Program-made: the position numbers and the translations under genes
The notes under the pieces: generated by a model
What the model was told of the DNA's origin: nothing
The model's input: only the letters and a program-made list of their open reading frames with translations
Database searches by the model: none
Source of the DNA: LMUY01 sp965276785
GTDB taxonomy: Bacteria > Pseudomonadota > Alphaproteobacteria > Acetobacterales > Acetobacteraceae
Reading direction: 5' to 3'
NCBI GenBank assembly: GCA_965276785.1
Contig: OZ255629.1
Coordinates: 1,426,001 to 1,490,000 of the forward strand
Length of the DNA stretch: 64,000 bases
Shown here: positions 55,024-63,785 of the stretch, piece by piece
How positions within the stretch are numbered: the first letter of the stretch is position 1
Layout of the letters: every line of letters starts with the position of its first letter

Positions 55024-55220
55024 AAGGAACGGCCCTCTCGCATAGCATCGAGGTCACCGTCCCAGCCAAATCCGGCCATTTGCTCGATGGCCAGCTTCTG
55101 CTGGTGCAACTGCACCACTCGGTGCAAGGCTTCCTCCACGGTTGCCTTCTTAGTCGATTGCCCAGTCGCGGCCATGGCTGCGGCCAACAACTCCGTGTCG
55201 ATATCGATGTTCGTGCGCAT
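55020..55220 (-). CDS. vapB: VapB-family antitoxin
   Basis: A 66-residue antitoxin from ATG 55220 (MRTNIDIDTELL), the usual start of this family; ATG 55232 is also in frame but lies within the operator. The N-terminus RTNIDIDTELLAAAMAATG is a ribbon-helix-helix-like DNA-binding part and the C-terminus GWDGDLDAMREGRSF binds and neutralises the PIN toxin. It overlaps the toxin gene by four bases. The promoter and operator described next are immediately upstream. Confidence 0.9.
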   Translation of the reverse strand: MRTNIDIDTELLAAAMAATGQSTKKATVEEALHRVVQLHQQKLAIEQMAGFGWDGDLDAMREGRSF

Positions 55221-55230
55221 AACCCGCCCC

Positions 55231-55260
55231 ATGTGTATACCCGCTGATTATTATACACAT
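55231..55260 (-). promoter_or_regulatory. VapBC operator: 9-bp perfect inverted repeat over the promoter
   Basis: ATGTGTATA (55231-55239) and TATACACAT (55252-55260) flank a 12-bp spacer. The right arm overlaps a -10 element, TATAAT, read on the minus strand at 55250-55255. A -35 element TTGGCA lies at 55273-55278, exactly 17 bp away. This is a well-formed sigma-70-type promoter with the operator across it, as expected for autorepression by the VapBC complex. Confidence 0.75.
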
Positions 55261-55284
55261 CAGACGGACCGCTGCCAATCACGA

Positions 55285-56799
55285 TCAGAACACCCCATGC
55301 AGGAACCAGCGCAGGTCCCCCGTCGCGGCGTCCTGCCCATCGCCCCGGCGATACAGCCAGAAACGGCCGCCGGTCTCGTCCTCCACCTGCCAGTAGTCTC
55401 GCACCGCGGCCATCTCGCCGTCCCGCCGCCACCATTCGCCGGTGATCCGTTCCGGCCCGTCGGCGCGGCGCACCCGGTGGCGATGGCGGCGCCAGATGAA
55501 GGCAGCGGGCGGATGGTCGGGCAGGGCGGAGACTGCCTCCACCTGCTGCGGCGGATGCAACAGCCGGGTCGGGCGGCTCCAGGGCGGCCAACCGGCGCCG
55601 CTGGCGGGTGCCACGGCCGAGACCCGGTGCACCGAGCGTTCCGGCACGTCGCTTTCCACCGCGGCGGCGCGCCACACCCGGTCCGCCCCCAAACGGTTGG
55701 CCAGCCGGTCCACCAGCACCGCCACGTCCGCCTCGGCGTCGGCAATCAGCGTCGCCATCTGGCGGTAGGCCAGCGGCTCCGCCAGCGGCACCACCAGGCG
55801 CATCGCCTCCACCCCCAGCCCGGGGTCGACCGCCTCCAACCGCTCGTCCAGCAGCCGGGCGAGATGACCGCTGTCGCGCGACGGCCGGGCCGTGCCGACC
55901 CGCAGCGCCTGCACCGTGCCGTCCACCCGCTCGAACAGCAGGTCAAGCTGGCGGGCGCCGGTGCCGGCGCGTTCAAGCGTGGTGCAGACCCGGCGCACCA
56001 GCCGGGCAATGGCGGCGGCAAAGCTCTCAGCCGTGAGCAGCGGCTCGGCAAACGCCAGCCGAGCTTGCGGCAGTTCGGGCGGGGTCAGCGGGGTGATCGG
56101 CTCGAACACGCGGCCGAGCGCCTGGTCCACCCGGTCCAGCACGGCCGCGCCGAACCGCCGGGCCAAGGGGGCGCGCGGAATGGCCGCCAGCGCCGCCACC
56201 GTTTCCACGCCCAAGCGGCGCAGGGTGGCAACATCCTCCCCGCCCAAGCGCAACGCCGCCACCGGCAGGCCGGCAATGGCTGCCGCCGTGCCGCCTTCGG
56301 GAGCGACCGTCACCGGGTTCTCGGCGTAGCGGGCGAGGGCATGGGCGGCGCCCGGCGTGTCGGCCACCGCCGCGCGGGCCGCGAACCCGTCCGCCGCCAA
56401 ACGCGACGCCAGCGCCCGCAGCATCGCCGCCTCGCCGCCTCGCAGGTGGCTGCTGCCGGTGGCGTCGATCCACACCCCTTCCACATCGGGCGCGGTGAGC
56501 GGCGACAGGCAGAGGCACCACGCCGCCAATGCGGCCAAAGCAGCCGTATCGCCGGCCGGGTCGGCGTCCATCACGGCCAGGCCCGGCACCATCGCTTGCG
56601 CCTGGGCCAGCGGGGTGCCGGGAAGCAAGCCGAGCGCCTGCGCCGCAGCGTCCACCGCCGCAATCACGCTACGGCGGCCGTCATGCTGGCGGGTGACCAG
56701 CGGCGTCTCAGCCTGCAGCGCGCCCCCGTGAATCTGGGCCGCCCGCCGCAGCCGGTCGGTCGCAAAGGTCGGCAGCCAAAGTGAGATAACCCTGCGCAT
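55285..56799 (-). CDS. imuB: ImuB, Y-family DNA polymerase-like mutagenesis protein
   Basis: A 504-residue member of the Y-family polymerase superfamily that lacks polymerase activity in studied cases and acts as the beta-clamp adaptor for DnaE2 and ImuA. The N-terminus is VISLWLPTFATDRLRRAA, where polymerases have catalytic acidic residues that ImuB proteins lack; APDVEGVWIDATGSSHLRGGEAAMLRAL near residue 105 and LRRLGVETVAALAAIPRAPLARRFG near 190 match the family. A C-terminal extension ends in WLYRRGDGQDAATGDLRWFLHGVF, the usual ImuB ending. It overlaps imuA by 92 nt. Its 3' end abuts the vapBC promoter. Confidence 0.93.
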   Translation of the reverse strand: MRRVISLWLPTFATDRLRRAAQIHGGALQAETPLVTRQHDGRRSVIAAVDAAAQALGLLPGTPLAQAQAMVPGLAVMDADPAGDTAALAALAAWCLCLSPLTAPDVEGVWIDATGSSHLRGGEAAMLRALASRLAADGFAARAAVADTPGAAHALARYAENPVTVAPEGGTAAAIAGLPVAALRLGGEDVATLRRLGVETVAALAAIPRAPLARRFGAAVLDRVDQALGRVFEPITPLTPPELPQARLAFAEPLLTAESFAAAIARLVRRVCTTLERAGTGARQLDLLFERVDGTVQALRVGTARPSRDSGHLARLLDERLEAVDPGLGVEAMRLVVPLAEPLAYRQMATLIADAEADVAVLVDRLANRLGADRVWRAAAVESDVPERSVHRVSAVAPASGAGWPPWSRPTRLLHPPQQVEAVSALPDHPPAAFIWRRHRHRVRRADGPERITGEWWRRDGEMAAVRDYWQVEDETGGRFWLYRRGDGQDAATGDLRWFLHGVF

Positions 56800-57496
56800 C
56801 GGGAGCCTCCACCGTCCAGGTTGCGGGAGCGCCGCCGCGGCAGCGCACCAAATCCAGCCGCCAGCGCGCGCGGGCTAGCCCCGGCACATGCGGCGCATGG
56901 GGGATCGGCGGCGGCGAGGGCAGGGGAGCCACCCGCCAGCGCGTCACCGCCGCGTTCGGCTCGGCCAACGCCGGGTCCCCCGCCCGGCGCATCCGGCGCA
57001 GGGCAAAGGCAATCACGCCCGACGCTTCCGCCGCCAATTGCAGCCGCCGCGACGTGGTAAGCCCCAATTTGTCCACTTCCCCCACCACCGCAGCAAGGCC
57101 GGGATGGCGCAACGCTTCCTCCATCACCAGCGCAACGTCGCGGCCGGCCTCGGCGAACACCACCCGGTCCGGGTGCAACCCGGCGGCGGCCAGCGCGGGG
57201 GCAAACAGGTCGGGCAGCGCCACCGCCCATAGCACGGAGCCGCGCCGCTGCTGCCCGAGCAAGCCGGCGAGCAACAGGGCGGCCGTGGCGGCGTGTTCGG
57301 CACCGAGCCCCGTTCCGGCCACCTCATGCAACGCGCCGCGCGCCAGCCCGCCGCCGGGCAAATGGGCGTCGATGGCGGCCACGCCGAAACGCAACACGCC
57401 GGCATGGGGGATGCCGGGCCGCCGTTCCAGCCGCGCAATGCGCGTGCGGAGGGCGTCCAGCCCACAAGGGAGAGTTTGAGGGAGGGTTTGCTGCAT
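56708..57496 (-). CDS. imuA: ImuA, RecA-like SOS mutagenesis protein
   Basis: A 262-residue protein of the ImuA/SulA-like RecA-fold group that works with ImuB and DnaE2 in damage-induced mutagenesis. It has LRFGVAAIDAHLPGGGLARGALHEVAG near residue 35, a RecA-like start region, then VLWAVALPDLFAPALAAAGLHPDRVVFAEA and AVVGEVDKLGLTTSRRLQLAAEASG. The start is ATG 57496: the LexA box lies directly upstream, and the longer frame (to 57556) would run through it. The gene leads the imuAB operon. Confidence 0.93.
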   Translation of the reverse strand: MQQTLPQTLPCGLDALRTRIARLERRPGIPHAGVLRFGVAAIDAHLPGGGLARGALHEVAGTGLGAEHAATAALLLAGLLGQQRRGSVLWAVALPDLFAPALAAAGLHPDRVVFAEAGRDVALVMEEALRHPGLAAVVGEVDKLGLTTSRRLQLAAEASGVIAFALRRMRRAGDPALAEPNAAVTRWRVAPLPSPPPIPHAPHVPGLARARWRLDLVRCRGGAPATWTVEAPDAQGYLTLAADLCDRPAAAGGPDSRGRAAG

Positions 57497-57510
57497 GGTC
57501 TGTCCAAAGC

Positions 57511-57525
57511 GAACATATAAAGAAC
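57511..57525 (-). promoter_or_regulatory. LexA (SOS) box of imuA
   Basis: On the minus strand the sequence reads GTTCTTTATATGTTC, an exact alphaproteobacterial SOS box (GTTC-N7-GTTC), 15 nt before the imuA start codon. Its AT-rich spacer TTTATAT could overlap the -10 region. This indicates DNA-damage control of imuAB by LexA. Confidence 0.85.
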
Positions 57526-57815
57526 GGAGGGGCTTGGGAAGCCAATCCCATTCCATCTGCGTTATATCGGACAGAAAGCGCCGTTAACTCAGCGACATGG
57601 ATTGTTTTCCTGCCAATGCGGATACGACTCGCCACCGAAAGTCGGATCGACTCAGGTGGCGGCGCCTTGCGCGCGCGTCCGGCCCGCTCATCGCGCAAGA
57701 CTTGGTGTCTTGACGGGCCTGCCGTTCATGGCCAGGCTTCAACATGACCAAGTTGATAGAAAAAACAGAGCTAGTCATAGCGTAGGCCAATCAAACTCGG
57801 GAGACGACAAGAATC
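57526..57815. other. Divergent intergenic region, imuA to beta-propeller gene
   Basis: No gene is evident. It should carry the promoter of imuA on the left and that of the secreted propeller protein on the right; GGGAGACGAC just before 57816 is that gene's ribosome-binding site. The right half contains an A-rich tract (gttgatagaaaaaacag) that may be part of its promoter. Confidence 0.45.
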
Positions 57816-59066
57816 ATGTTACAAACAAAACGTCGAGCACGGTGGTTTTTCAGTGCCGCTTTCATCGCTGCTTTGGGCACCACGGCTCAAACGCCGGCAG
57901 CGGCAGAGCCGAGACTAGCATCGCTGGTGGAGCAGCTTGCGTTTTCAAGCCAGCAACCGAGCTTTTCCACCATCGCAAAAATCACCATACCGGGCAATCC
58001 GCTCACCTCGTTCGACTTCACCTCTATCGACCCGGTGCTGCCGCTCTACTACCTCACCGATCGTTCCAATGCCGGTATCGACATCATCGATGTCTTCACC
58101 AACACCTTTGTCGAGCGGATCAGCGGCTTTGTCGGCTCGGTCGACACTCCCGGCACCACCACCGTCAATCCCGACCTGTCTGGTCCCGCCAGCGTGGTGG
58201 CAACCACACCCGGAGAAATCTGGGGGGCCGACGGTGACAGCACGGTCAAAGTAATCGACCTGTTTACCAAGTCCATTGTCGATACGATCTCGACCACCCT
58301 GCCAGGGCAAAGTGCGGCCGACGCGCTTCGGGCCGACGGCATGTCCTACGACCCACGAGACCGCATCATGATGGTGCAGAATGGCGCCGCGAACCCGCCT
58401 TTCGTCACCCTCATCTCCGCCAAACCGAACGATCGGCGAGTTCTGGGCCATGTCGTCTATGGCACCGACGGCGTCGTCGAAGCGAGCGTTTACAATCCGC
58501 TCAATGGCTTGTTTTACGTCAACGTTGCGCAGACCGGCAGTGACCCGAATGCTGGTGCCGTCTCCGTGGTGGATCCGCGCACGCAGACCCAAGTCGCCAG
58601 CTTTCCGGTAACTGGCTGCAACGGCGCCGGGATTGCGTTGTCGCCCGAGCACACGCTTCTGATCGCCTGTTCGCTCAGCAACGACACGCAAATCATCGAT
58701 CCCTCCAGCGGCAAGCTGATCGCCAGCATTCCGCAAGTCTCCGGATCCGATCAAGCCACCTACAACTATGCCGACGGGAATTTCTATCTGGCGGCGAGAA
58801 CCAATCCGGCCTCTGCCGGCGGCCCGGTGGTGGGCGTCATCAACGCCGCTACAAACAGCTTCGTGGCCAATCTGCCATCCGACGTAAGTGCTCACGTCAT
58901 CTCCGCCGATGCCCGTACCAACCACGTCTTCGTGCCGCGGGGGCCGAACCCGGCTGACCCGGCCTGCCTTGCCGGCTGCATCACGGTCTATGCCGGGCAG
59001 GCACAATCGGCTGCGACTGTCGACCATCGCTACGATTTGCTGCTGAGTGGACTGTTCGAGCGATAG
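57816..59066 (+). CDS. Secreted beta-propeller (YncE-like/NHL-type) protein
   Basis: A 416-residue exported protein with a signal peptide (RRARWFFSAAFIAALGTTAQTPAAA, cleavage near residue 30). The mature part consists of about six or seven repeats in which the pattern hydrophobic-hydrophobic-(D/N)-x-x-(T/S)-x-x-(V/I) recurs: IDIIDVFTNTFVERI, VKVIDLFTKSIVDTI, VSVVDPRTQTQVASF, TQIIDPSSGKLIASI and VGVINAATNSFVANL. This is typical of YncE-like beta-propellers. Function unknown; such proteins may bind DNA, metals or surface polymers. It appears monocistronic and ends 28 nt before a strong hairpin. Confidence 0.85.
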   Translation: MLQTKRRARWFFSAAFIAALGTTAQTPAAAEPRLASLVEQLAFSSQQPSFSTIAKITIPGNPLTSFDFTSIDPVLPLYYLTDRSNAGIDIIDVFTNTFVERISGFVGSVDTPGTTTVNPDLSGPASVVATTPGEIWGADGDSTVKVIDLFTKSIVDTISTTLPGQSAADALRADGMSYDPRDRIMMVQNGAANPPFVTLISAKPNDRRVLGHVVYGTDGVVEASVYNPLNGLFYVNVAQTGSDPNAGAVSVVDPRTQTQVASFPVTGCNGAGIALSPEHTLLIACSLSNDTQIIDPSSGKLIASIPQVSGSDQATYNYADGNFYLAARTNPASAGGPVVGVINAATNSFVANLPSDVSAHVISADARTNHVFVPRGPNPADPACLAGCITVYAGQAQSAATVDHRYDLLLSGLFER

Positions 59067-59094
59067 TTCGATACGCACCCCGCGAGAGCCTGAT

Positions 59095-59121
59095 CGCTTC
59101 AGGTTGGCTCAACCTGAAGCG
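59095..59121. terminator. Perfect 12-bp stem hairpin, likely bidirectional terminator or dispersed palindrome
   Basis: CGCTTCAGGTTG and CAACCTGAAGCG around a 3-nt loop (gct), located 28 nt after the propeller gene stop and before the convergent glucosidase gene. No U-tract follows. As I recall, a very similar palindrome recurs in other alphaproteobacterial genomes, so it may be a small dispersed element that also terminates transcription. Confidence 0.65.
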
Positions 59122-59146
59122 TGAATCAGTATCTCAAACAAAGGGT

Positions 59147-59188
59147 TAGAGCATGGGCGCTTCGCCTGTCAGAAGCGATCATGCTCTA
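59147..59188. repeat. Nested imperfect hairpin between convergent genes
   Basis: Outer arms TAGAGCATG (59147-59155) and CATGCTCTA (59180-59188) enclose inner arms CGCTTC (59158-59163) and GAAGCG (59172-59177). The structure lies between the convergent propeller and glucosidase genes and may terminate the latter's transcript. It shares the CGCTTC/GAAGCG core with the hairpin at 59095-59121. Confidence 0.55.
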
Positions 59189-59208
59189 GTGGTCCTGGCG
59201 GGATGCCA

Positions 59209-61911
59209 TTACGTCGCCTCTACTTTAACCGGAGCCGCCACCGTCGGCTGCGGATGCTGCGCGGTAACTACGCGCCAGGGGCTGTCCGGCCCAGACAGCA
59301 ACAGCGCAACGCACCCCGTCCATCCGGTTTGATGCGCGGCGCCGAGACCACGGCCGGTATCGCCATGGAAATACTCGTGGAACAGCAAATGGTCGCGGAA
59401 CTCGAGATCGGTTTGCGACACCTCATCGTCGCCCAGCATCGGCCGGCGGCGGGACCCGTCGCAGAGAAATAGCCGTGTAACCCGGCCCGCCAGCTCATCG
59501 GCCACCTTGCGCAGCGGCAGCAGGGCGCCGGAACCGGTGGGGCATTCCACCTCGAAATCGTCGCCATAATAGCGTTGGAACTCGCGCAGGCTGTCGATCA
59601 GCAGAATGTTGATCGGCATCCACACCGGGCCGCGCCAGTTCGAGTTGCCGCCGAATGCGTGCGTGCTGCCCTCCCCGGGCTCGTAGCCGATGCTGAACTG
59701 GGTCCCGTCCACCGCCAGCACATAAGGGTGCTCGGCATGGTATTTGGACACGCTGCGCACGCCATACGGCGACAGGAACTCACCCTCGTCCAGCATGCGC
59801 TTGAGCAACATCTTCATCCGGTGCCCGCGCAGCAGCGAAAGGAGATGGCGTTCGCCGGAGCCGGGTTCGTTCCAGCGCGAAATCAGCCGGGCAAGATCGG
59901 GCCGGTCATGCAGGAAATATTGCAGCCGCTCGGAAAATTCCGGCAGCGCCTGGAACGCGCGGCTGCCGATCACCTCCACGGCAAAAAGCGGGATCAGTCC
60001 AACAATGGAGCGCACCCGCATCGGGATGGCCTCGCTGTCCGGCAGGTGCAGCACGTCGTAATAGAACTCGTCGGCCTCGTCCCATAGCCCGATGCCGCCC
60101 GCCATGGTCATGGCTTCAGCGATGAACAGGAAGTGCTCGAAGAACTTGGTCGCCATATCCTCGTAGGCGCCGTCTTCCAGCGCCAGTTCGAGCGCGATGC
60201 GCAGCAGGTTGAGCGTGAACATCGCCATCCAGGCGGTGCCGTCCGACTGGTCGATGCTGCCGCCAGTGGGCAGGGGGCGGGAGCGGTCGAAAATCGCGAT
60301 GTTGTCCAGCCCAAGGAAGCCACCGCCGAAGATGTTGCGCCCGGCGGCGTCCTTGCGGTTCACCCACCAGGTGAAGTTCAGCAGCAGCTTGTGAAAGCAC
60401 TTTTCCAGGAAGTCGCGGTCCGCCACGCCGTTCAACACCCGGTCCATCTGAAACACGCGCAGCACCGCCCAGGCATGCACCGGCGGATTGACGTCGCTAA
60501 ACGCCCATTCATATGCCGGCAACTGGCCGTTCGGGTGCATGTAACGCTCCCGCGTCAACAGCAAAAGCTGGCGTTTGGCGAACACCGGGTCAATCAGCGC
60601 GAACGTCACGCAATGAAACGCCAGGTCCCAGGCGGCATACCACGGGTATTCCCAGGTATCGGGCATCGAGACGATATCGGCATTGTCCAGATGGCGCCAC
60701 TCGGCGTTGCGGCCCTGGTCGCGGCCTGGCGGCGGCGGCGGTTGCGACGGGTCGCCATTCAGCCAGCGGCGCACGTCCAGCATGTAGAACTGCTTGGACC
60801 ACAGCATTCCCGCCAAGGCCTGGCGTTGCACCAGCCGCGCGTCCGGGTCCTCCATGCCGCGTTGCAGAGCGGCATAGAACTCGTCGGCCTCGCTGCGCCG
60901 TTGGTCCATGACGGTGTCGAACCAGGCAAAGGCATCCGCCGTCGCGTCCGGCCTTAGGCGCAGCCGAAGCGTTGTGCTGCCGCCGGGCGGGATCACCACG
61001 CGCATATGTGCCGCACATTTGGTGCCGCTTCGGTCGGGGCTGAGGGCAGAGCGCTTGCCATCCACCACGTAGTCGTTGATGCCGTCTTTGGCGGGGCTCG
61101 CCTGCTCCACGCCGTACAGCCGGGCGAAATTGGTCTCGTTCTCGCAAAACAGCCACTCCACGGCCGCATCCACCTCGCAGACCCGGATGCGGCCGAGGCG
61201 GGGATGCGTGGCGATCACTCGCTGGCCCTCCAACCGCACCGAGGGCTTTGGCTGGTTCGGCTCCCACGACCAAGTGTTGCGTGCCCAGAGCTGCGCCAGC
61301 AGGTGCAGCGGCGCCGGGTCGGGACCACGGTTGTGGGCAGTGACCTGCATCAGGATGTCGTCGGCCGACGCCTTGGCGTATTCCACCACCACATCAAAAT
61401 AGCGGCGCTCGTTGAACACGCCGGTGTCCACCAACTCGAACTCGCGGTTGGCCACGCCGCGGGCGGCATTCTCCGCCACCAGCCGGTCATACGGGAAAGC
61501 GGCTTGCGGATATTTGTAGAGCATCCGCATGTAAGAATGCGTCGGCGTGCCGTCGATGAAGTAGTAGAGTTCCTTGACGTCCTCGCCGTGGTTGCCTTGC
61601 GCGTTGGTGAGGCCGAACAGCCGTTCTTTCAGGATTGGGTCGCGCTCGTTCCACAGCCCCAGGCAGAGGCACCACAGCAGCTTGTCGTCGGCGAACCCGG
61701 CCAACCCATCCTCGCCCCACCGATAGGCGCGGCTGCGGGCGTGGTCGTGCGGCAGGTACTCCCAGGCGGTGCCGCCCGGGCTGTAGTCCTCCCGCACCGT
61801 GCCCCATTGGCGCTCGCTGAGATAGGGGCCCCAGCGCCGCCAATCGTAGCCGCGGTCGGCGGCGCGCAGGCGGCGGCCTTCCGCGGTGGCGAACATCGGG
61901 TCGGCGGTCAC
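59209..61911 (-). CDS. GH63-type glucosidase (MGH1-like)
   Basis: A 900-residue glycoside hydrolase of the GH63/mannosyl-oligosaccharide glucosidase-related group, annotated in bacteria as glucosidase. Features include the N-terminal WGPYLSERQWGTVREDYSPGG, the catalytic-domain stretch SMPDTWEYPWYAAWDLAFHCVTFALIDPVFAK near residue 460, and the C-terminal FGGNSNWRGPVWMPINILLIDSL near 820, which in the family contains acidic catalytic residues. The start is GTG overlapping the debranching-enzyme stop (GTGA). No signal peptide. It is expected to hydrolyse alpha-glucosidic linkages of a cytosolic glucan or compatible solute, but the substrate is not established. Confidence 0.9.
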   Translation of the reverse strand: MTADPMFATAEGRRLRAADRGYDWRRWGPYLSERQWGTVREDYSPGGTAWEYLPHDHARSRAYRWGEDGLAGFADDKLLWCLCLGLWNERDPILKERLFGLTNAQGNHGEDVKELYYFIDGTPTHSYMRMLYKYPQAAFPYDRLVAENAARGVANREFELVDTGVFNERRYFDVVVEYAKASADDILMQVTAHNRGPDPAPLHLLAQLWARNTWSWEPNQPKPSVRLEGQRVIATHPRLGRIRVCEVDAAVEWLFCENETNFARLYGVEQASPAKDGINDYVVDGKRSALSPDRSGTKCAAHMRVVIPPGGSTTLRLRLRPDATADAFAWFDTVMDQRRSEADEFYAALQRGMEDPDARLVQRQALAGMLWSKQFYMLDVRRWLNGDPSQPPPPPGRDQGRNAEWRHLDNADIVSMPDTWEYPWYAAWDLAFHCVTFALIDPVFAKRQLLLLTRERYMHPNGQLPAYEWAFSDVNPPVHAWAVLRVFQMDRVLNGVADRDFLEKCFHKLLLNFTWWVNRKDAAGRNIFGGGFLGLDNIAIFDRSRPLPTGGSIDQSDGTAWMAMFTLNLLRIALELALEDGAYEDMATKFFEHFLFIAEAMTMAGGIGLWDEADEFYYDVLHLPDSEAIPMRVRSIVGLIPLFAVEVIGSRAFQALPEFSERLQYFLHDRPDLARLISRWNEPGSGERHLLSLLRGHRMKMLLKRMLDEGEFLSPYGVRSVSKYHAEHPYVLAVDGTQFSIGYEPGEGSTHAFGGNSNWRGPVWMPINILLIDSLREFQRYYGDDFEVECPTGSGALLPLRKVADELAGRVTRLFLCDGSRRRPMLGDDEVSQTDLEFRDHLLFHEYFHGDTGRGLGAAHQTGWTGCVALLLSGPDSPWRVVTAQHPQPTVAAPVKVEAT

Positions 61912-63785
61912 GCCGTCGCTTCCAGCAGCGCCTCGATGCGGATCAGCTCGCCCAGCGACCAGGCCTGGAACGGGCAGCCGCCGGGCCGGTGCGGCGCATT
62001 CCCGTCCGCCACCTCCGACACATGGCCCAGGCCGCAGCGGCCGAGATGATCGTGAAGGGGTGGCAGGAATCGGGCACGGGCCGCCTCCTTCGCCTCCGCC
62101 GTGTTGCCGGCGCGGGCCAGCCAAGCGGCAACGAACGGCCCCAGCAGCCAGGGCCAGACCGTGCCCTGGTGATAGGCCGCGTCGCGCTCCGCCACCCCGC
62201 CACGATAGCGCGGCTGATACGCCGGGTCCGCCGGGTCCAGGCTGCGCAGGCCGAGCGGGGTTAGCAGGCAGCGCTCCGCCACCTCCACCACGCCCGCCAC
62301 CAGCCGGGGCGTGAGCACGGGGATGGGCAGCCCGCCCGCCGCCAGCACCTGGTTCGGCCGCACCGAGCGGTCCTGGGCGCCGGCCACACCATCCGCGTCC
62401 AGTACGTCGATCAGCCCACCGGTTTGGCGGTCGGGGAAATAGGCCAGCACGCTCTCACGCGCCCGCAACCCCGCGGCCATCCAGCGTTCGCCCCCCGGCC
62501 ACTGCCCGGCAATGGCCAAGGCGTTGACCCAGAGCGCCTGCAGCTCCACCGGTTTGCCGATCCGCGGCGTGAACACGTGTCCGTCCAGCTTGGCGTCCAT
62601 CCAGGTCAATTGCGCCCCCGGCACCCCGGCGCGCAGCAGCCCATCGCGCCGGTCCTGCCCGATGCCGAACCGCGTGCCGGCGGTGTAGCCTTCGAGGATG
62701 GCGGTGGCGGCCTCGCGCAGACGCAACACCGCCGCCCCGGAGGCTCCGCCCGCCTGCAGCAACTCGTGCACTGCCACCACGAACCACAACGAGGCATCGA
62801 CTGCATTGTATTCGGGCGCCGCACCCCCCTCTGGAAACCGGTTCGGCAGCATGCCCTCGCTGACATGGTCGGACCAGGCGAGCAGGATCGCCGCGGCTTC
62901 CTGCAGCCGCCCGCGTGCCAGCAGCAGGCCGCGCATGGCGATGAAGGTATCCCGCCCCCAATCGGTGAACCAGGGAAAGCCTGCCAGGATGGTGTGCCGC
63001 CCGGCGCGTTCGGCGAGATAGGCGTCGGCTGCGACATCGCGCGATGGTCGCCGGCGCCGTTCATGCTCCTGCGCTTGCAGCGTCCCCACCGGGGTTGCCC
63101 CCGGCGCGCCGGCCCGCAGCACCAAGGCTGCCGTGGTGCCGGACGCCAGCGACCACTCGCAGCGGCCCGGCGACGCGAGGTCCTCGCCATCGTCCATGCC
63201 GCGTTCCTGCTCGAGCTCGTAGCTGAAACCGCGATACCATTCCGGGTCTTGCACCCAGCGGAAATCGCCGCGCGCGACGATCGGAGGCACGGCGGGATAG
63301 GGTTGCCAAACGATCGCATCGCCATCCGCCCGCGTGGTGAAGTCGAACTCGGGGTTCTCGCGATGCAGCGCGTGGTAGTCCCGCCCGGACAGCAGCGGGC
63401 GCACCACCAGCCGGATGTCGTGGTCGCACGACCATTGCAGCACCAGCTCCTGCGTGGCCCGCGCGGTGAACAGCTCCTGCCGGATCACGGTGCGGTCCGG
63501 CAACTCGAACTCCCAGCATGGCCAGGGCAGGTGGGTAAAGCTCGCGATCCGGCGCACGCCATCCGGAAAAATCACGTCCGGCCGGTAACGCTGGCTGCTC
63601 AGCGCGTACCGGCCCGACGCCGTCTCAGCCCAAACCTCCACGCCGTTGACCAGAACGTAGCGCGCCCCGGACGCGGCATCGGCCAGCAACAACCCATGAT
63701 AGCGCCGGCTGCGGATCAGGCTGGCCGTCCCGGAGGCAAACCCGCCCCGTCCGTCTGGCTCCAGCCATTCCGCACCCAGGTCCAT
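61908..63785 (-). CDS. Amylo-alpha-1,6-glucosidase / glycogen-debranching-type enzyme (GH133-like)
   Basis: A protein of about 625 residues with an N-terminal beta-sandwich domain (EWLEPDGRGGFASGTASLIRSRRYHGLLLA) and a C-terminal (alpha/alpha)6 domain: GFPWFTDWGRDTFIAMRGLLLARGRL near residue 315, DASLWFVVAVHELLQ, WMDAKLDGHVFTPRIGKPVELQALWVNALA and the C-terminal YHQGTVWPWLLGPFVAAWL. These are the hallmark of bacterial glycogen debranching enzymes. The start is placed at ATG 63785 (MDLGAEWLEP). It is followed by the glucosidase gene with a four-base overlap, so the pair works together on alpha-glucans. No glycogen synthase or phosphorylase is in the window. Confidence 0.9.
   Translation of the reverse strand: MDLGAEWLEPDGRGGFASGTASLIRSRRYHGLLLADAASGARYVLVNGVEVWAETASGRYALSSQRYRPDVIFPDGVRRIASFTHLPWPCWEFELPDRTVIRQELFTARATQELVLQWSCDHDIRLVVRPLLSGRDYHALHRENPEFDFTTRADGDAIVWQPYPAVPPIVARGDFRWVQDPEWYRGFSYELEQERGMDDGEDLASPGRCEWSLASGTTAALVLRAGAPGATPVGTLQAQEHERRRRPSRDVAADAYLAERAGRHTILAGFPWFTDWGRDTFIAMRGLLLARGRLQEAAAILLAWSDHVSEGMLPNRFPEGGAAPEYNAVDASLWFVVAVHELLQAGGASGAAVLRLREAATAILEGYTAGTRFGIGQDRRDGLLRAGVPGAQLTWMDAKLDGHVFTPRIGKPVELQALWVNALAIAGQWPGGERWMAAGLRARESVLAYFPDRQTGGLIDVLDADGVAGAQDRSVRPNQVLAAGGLPIPVLTPRLVAGVVEVAERCLLTPLGLRSLDPADPAYQPRYRGGVAERDAAYHQGTVWPWLLGPFVAAWLARAGNTAEAKEAARARFLPPLHDHLGRCGLGHVSEVADGNAPHRPGGCPFQAWSLGELIRIEALLEATA

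Noticed and set aside
57497..57556. A 20-codon longer imuA
   Set aside because: It would run through the LexA box, which must lie upstream of the transcription start.
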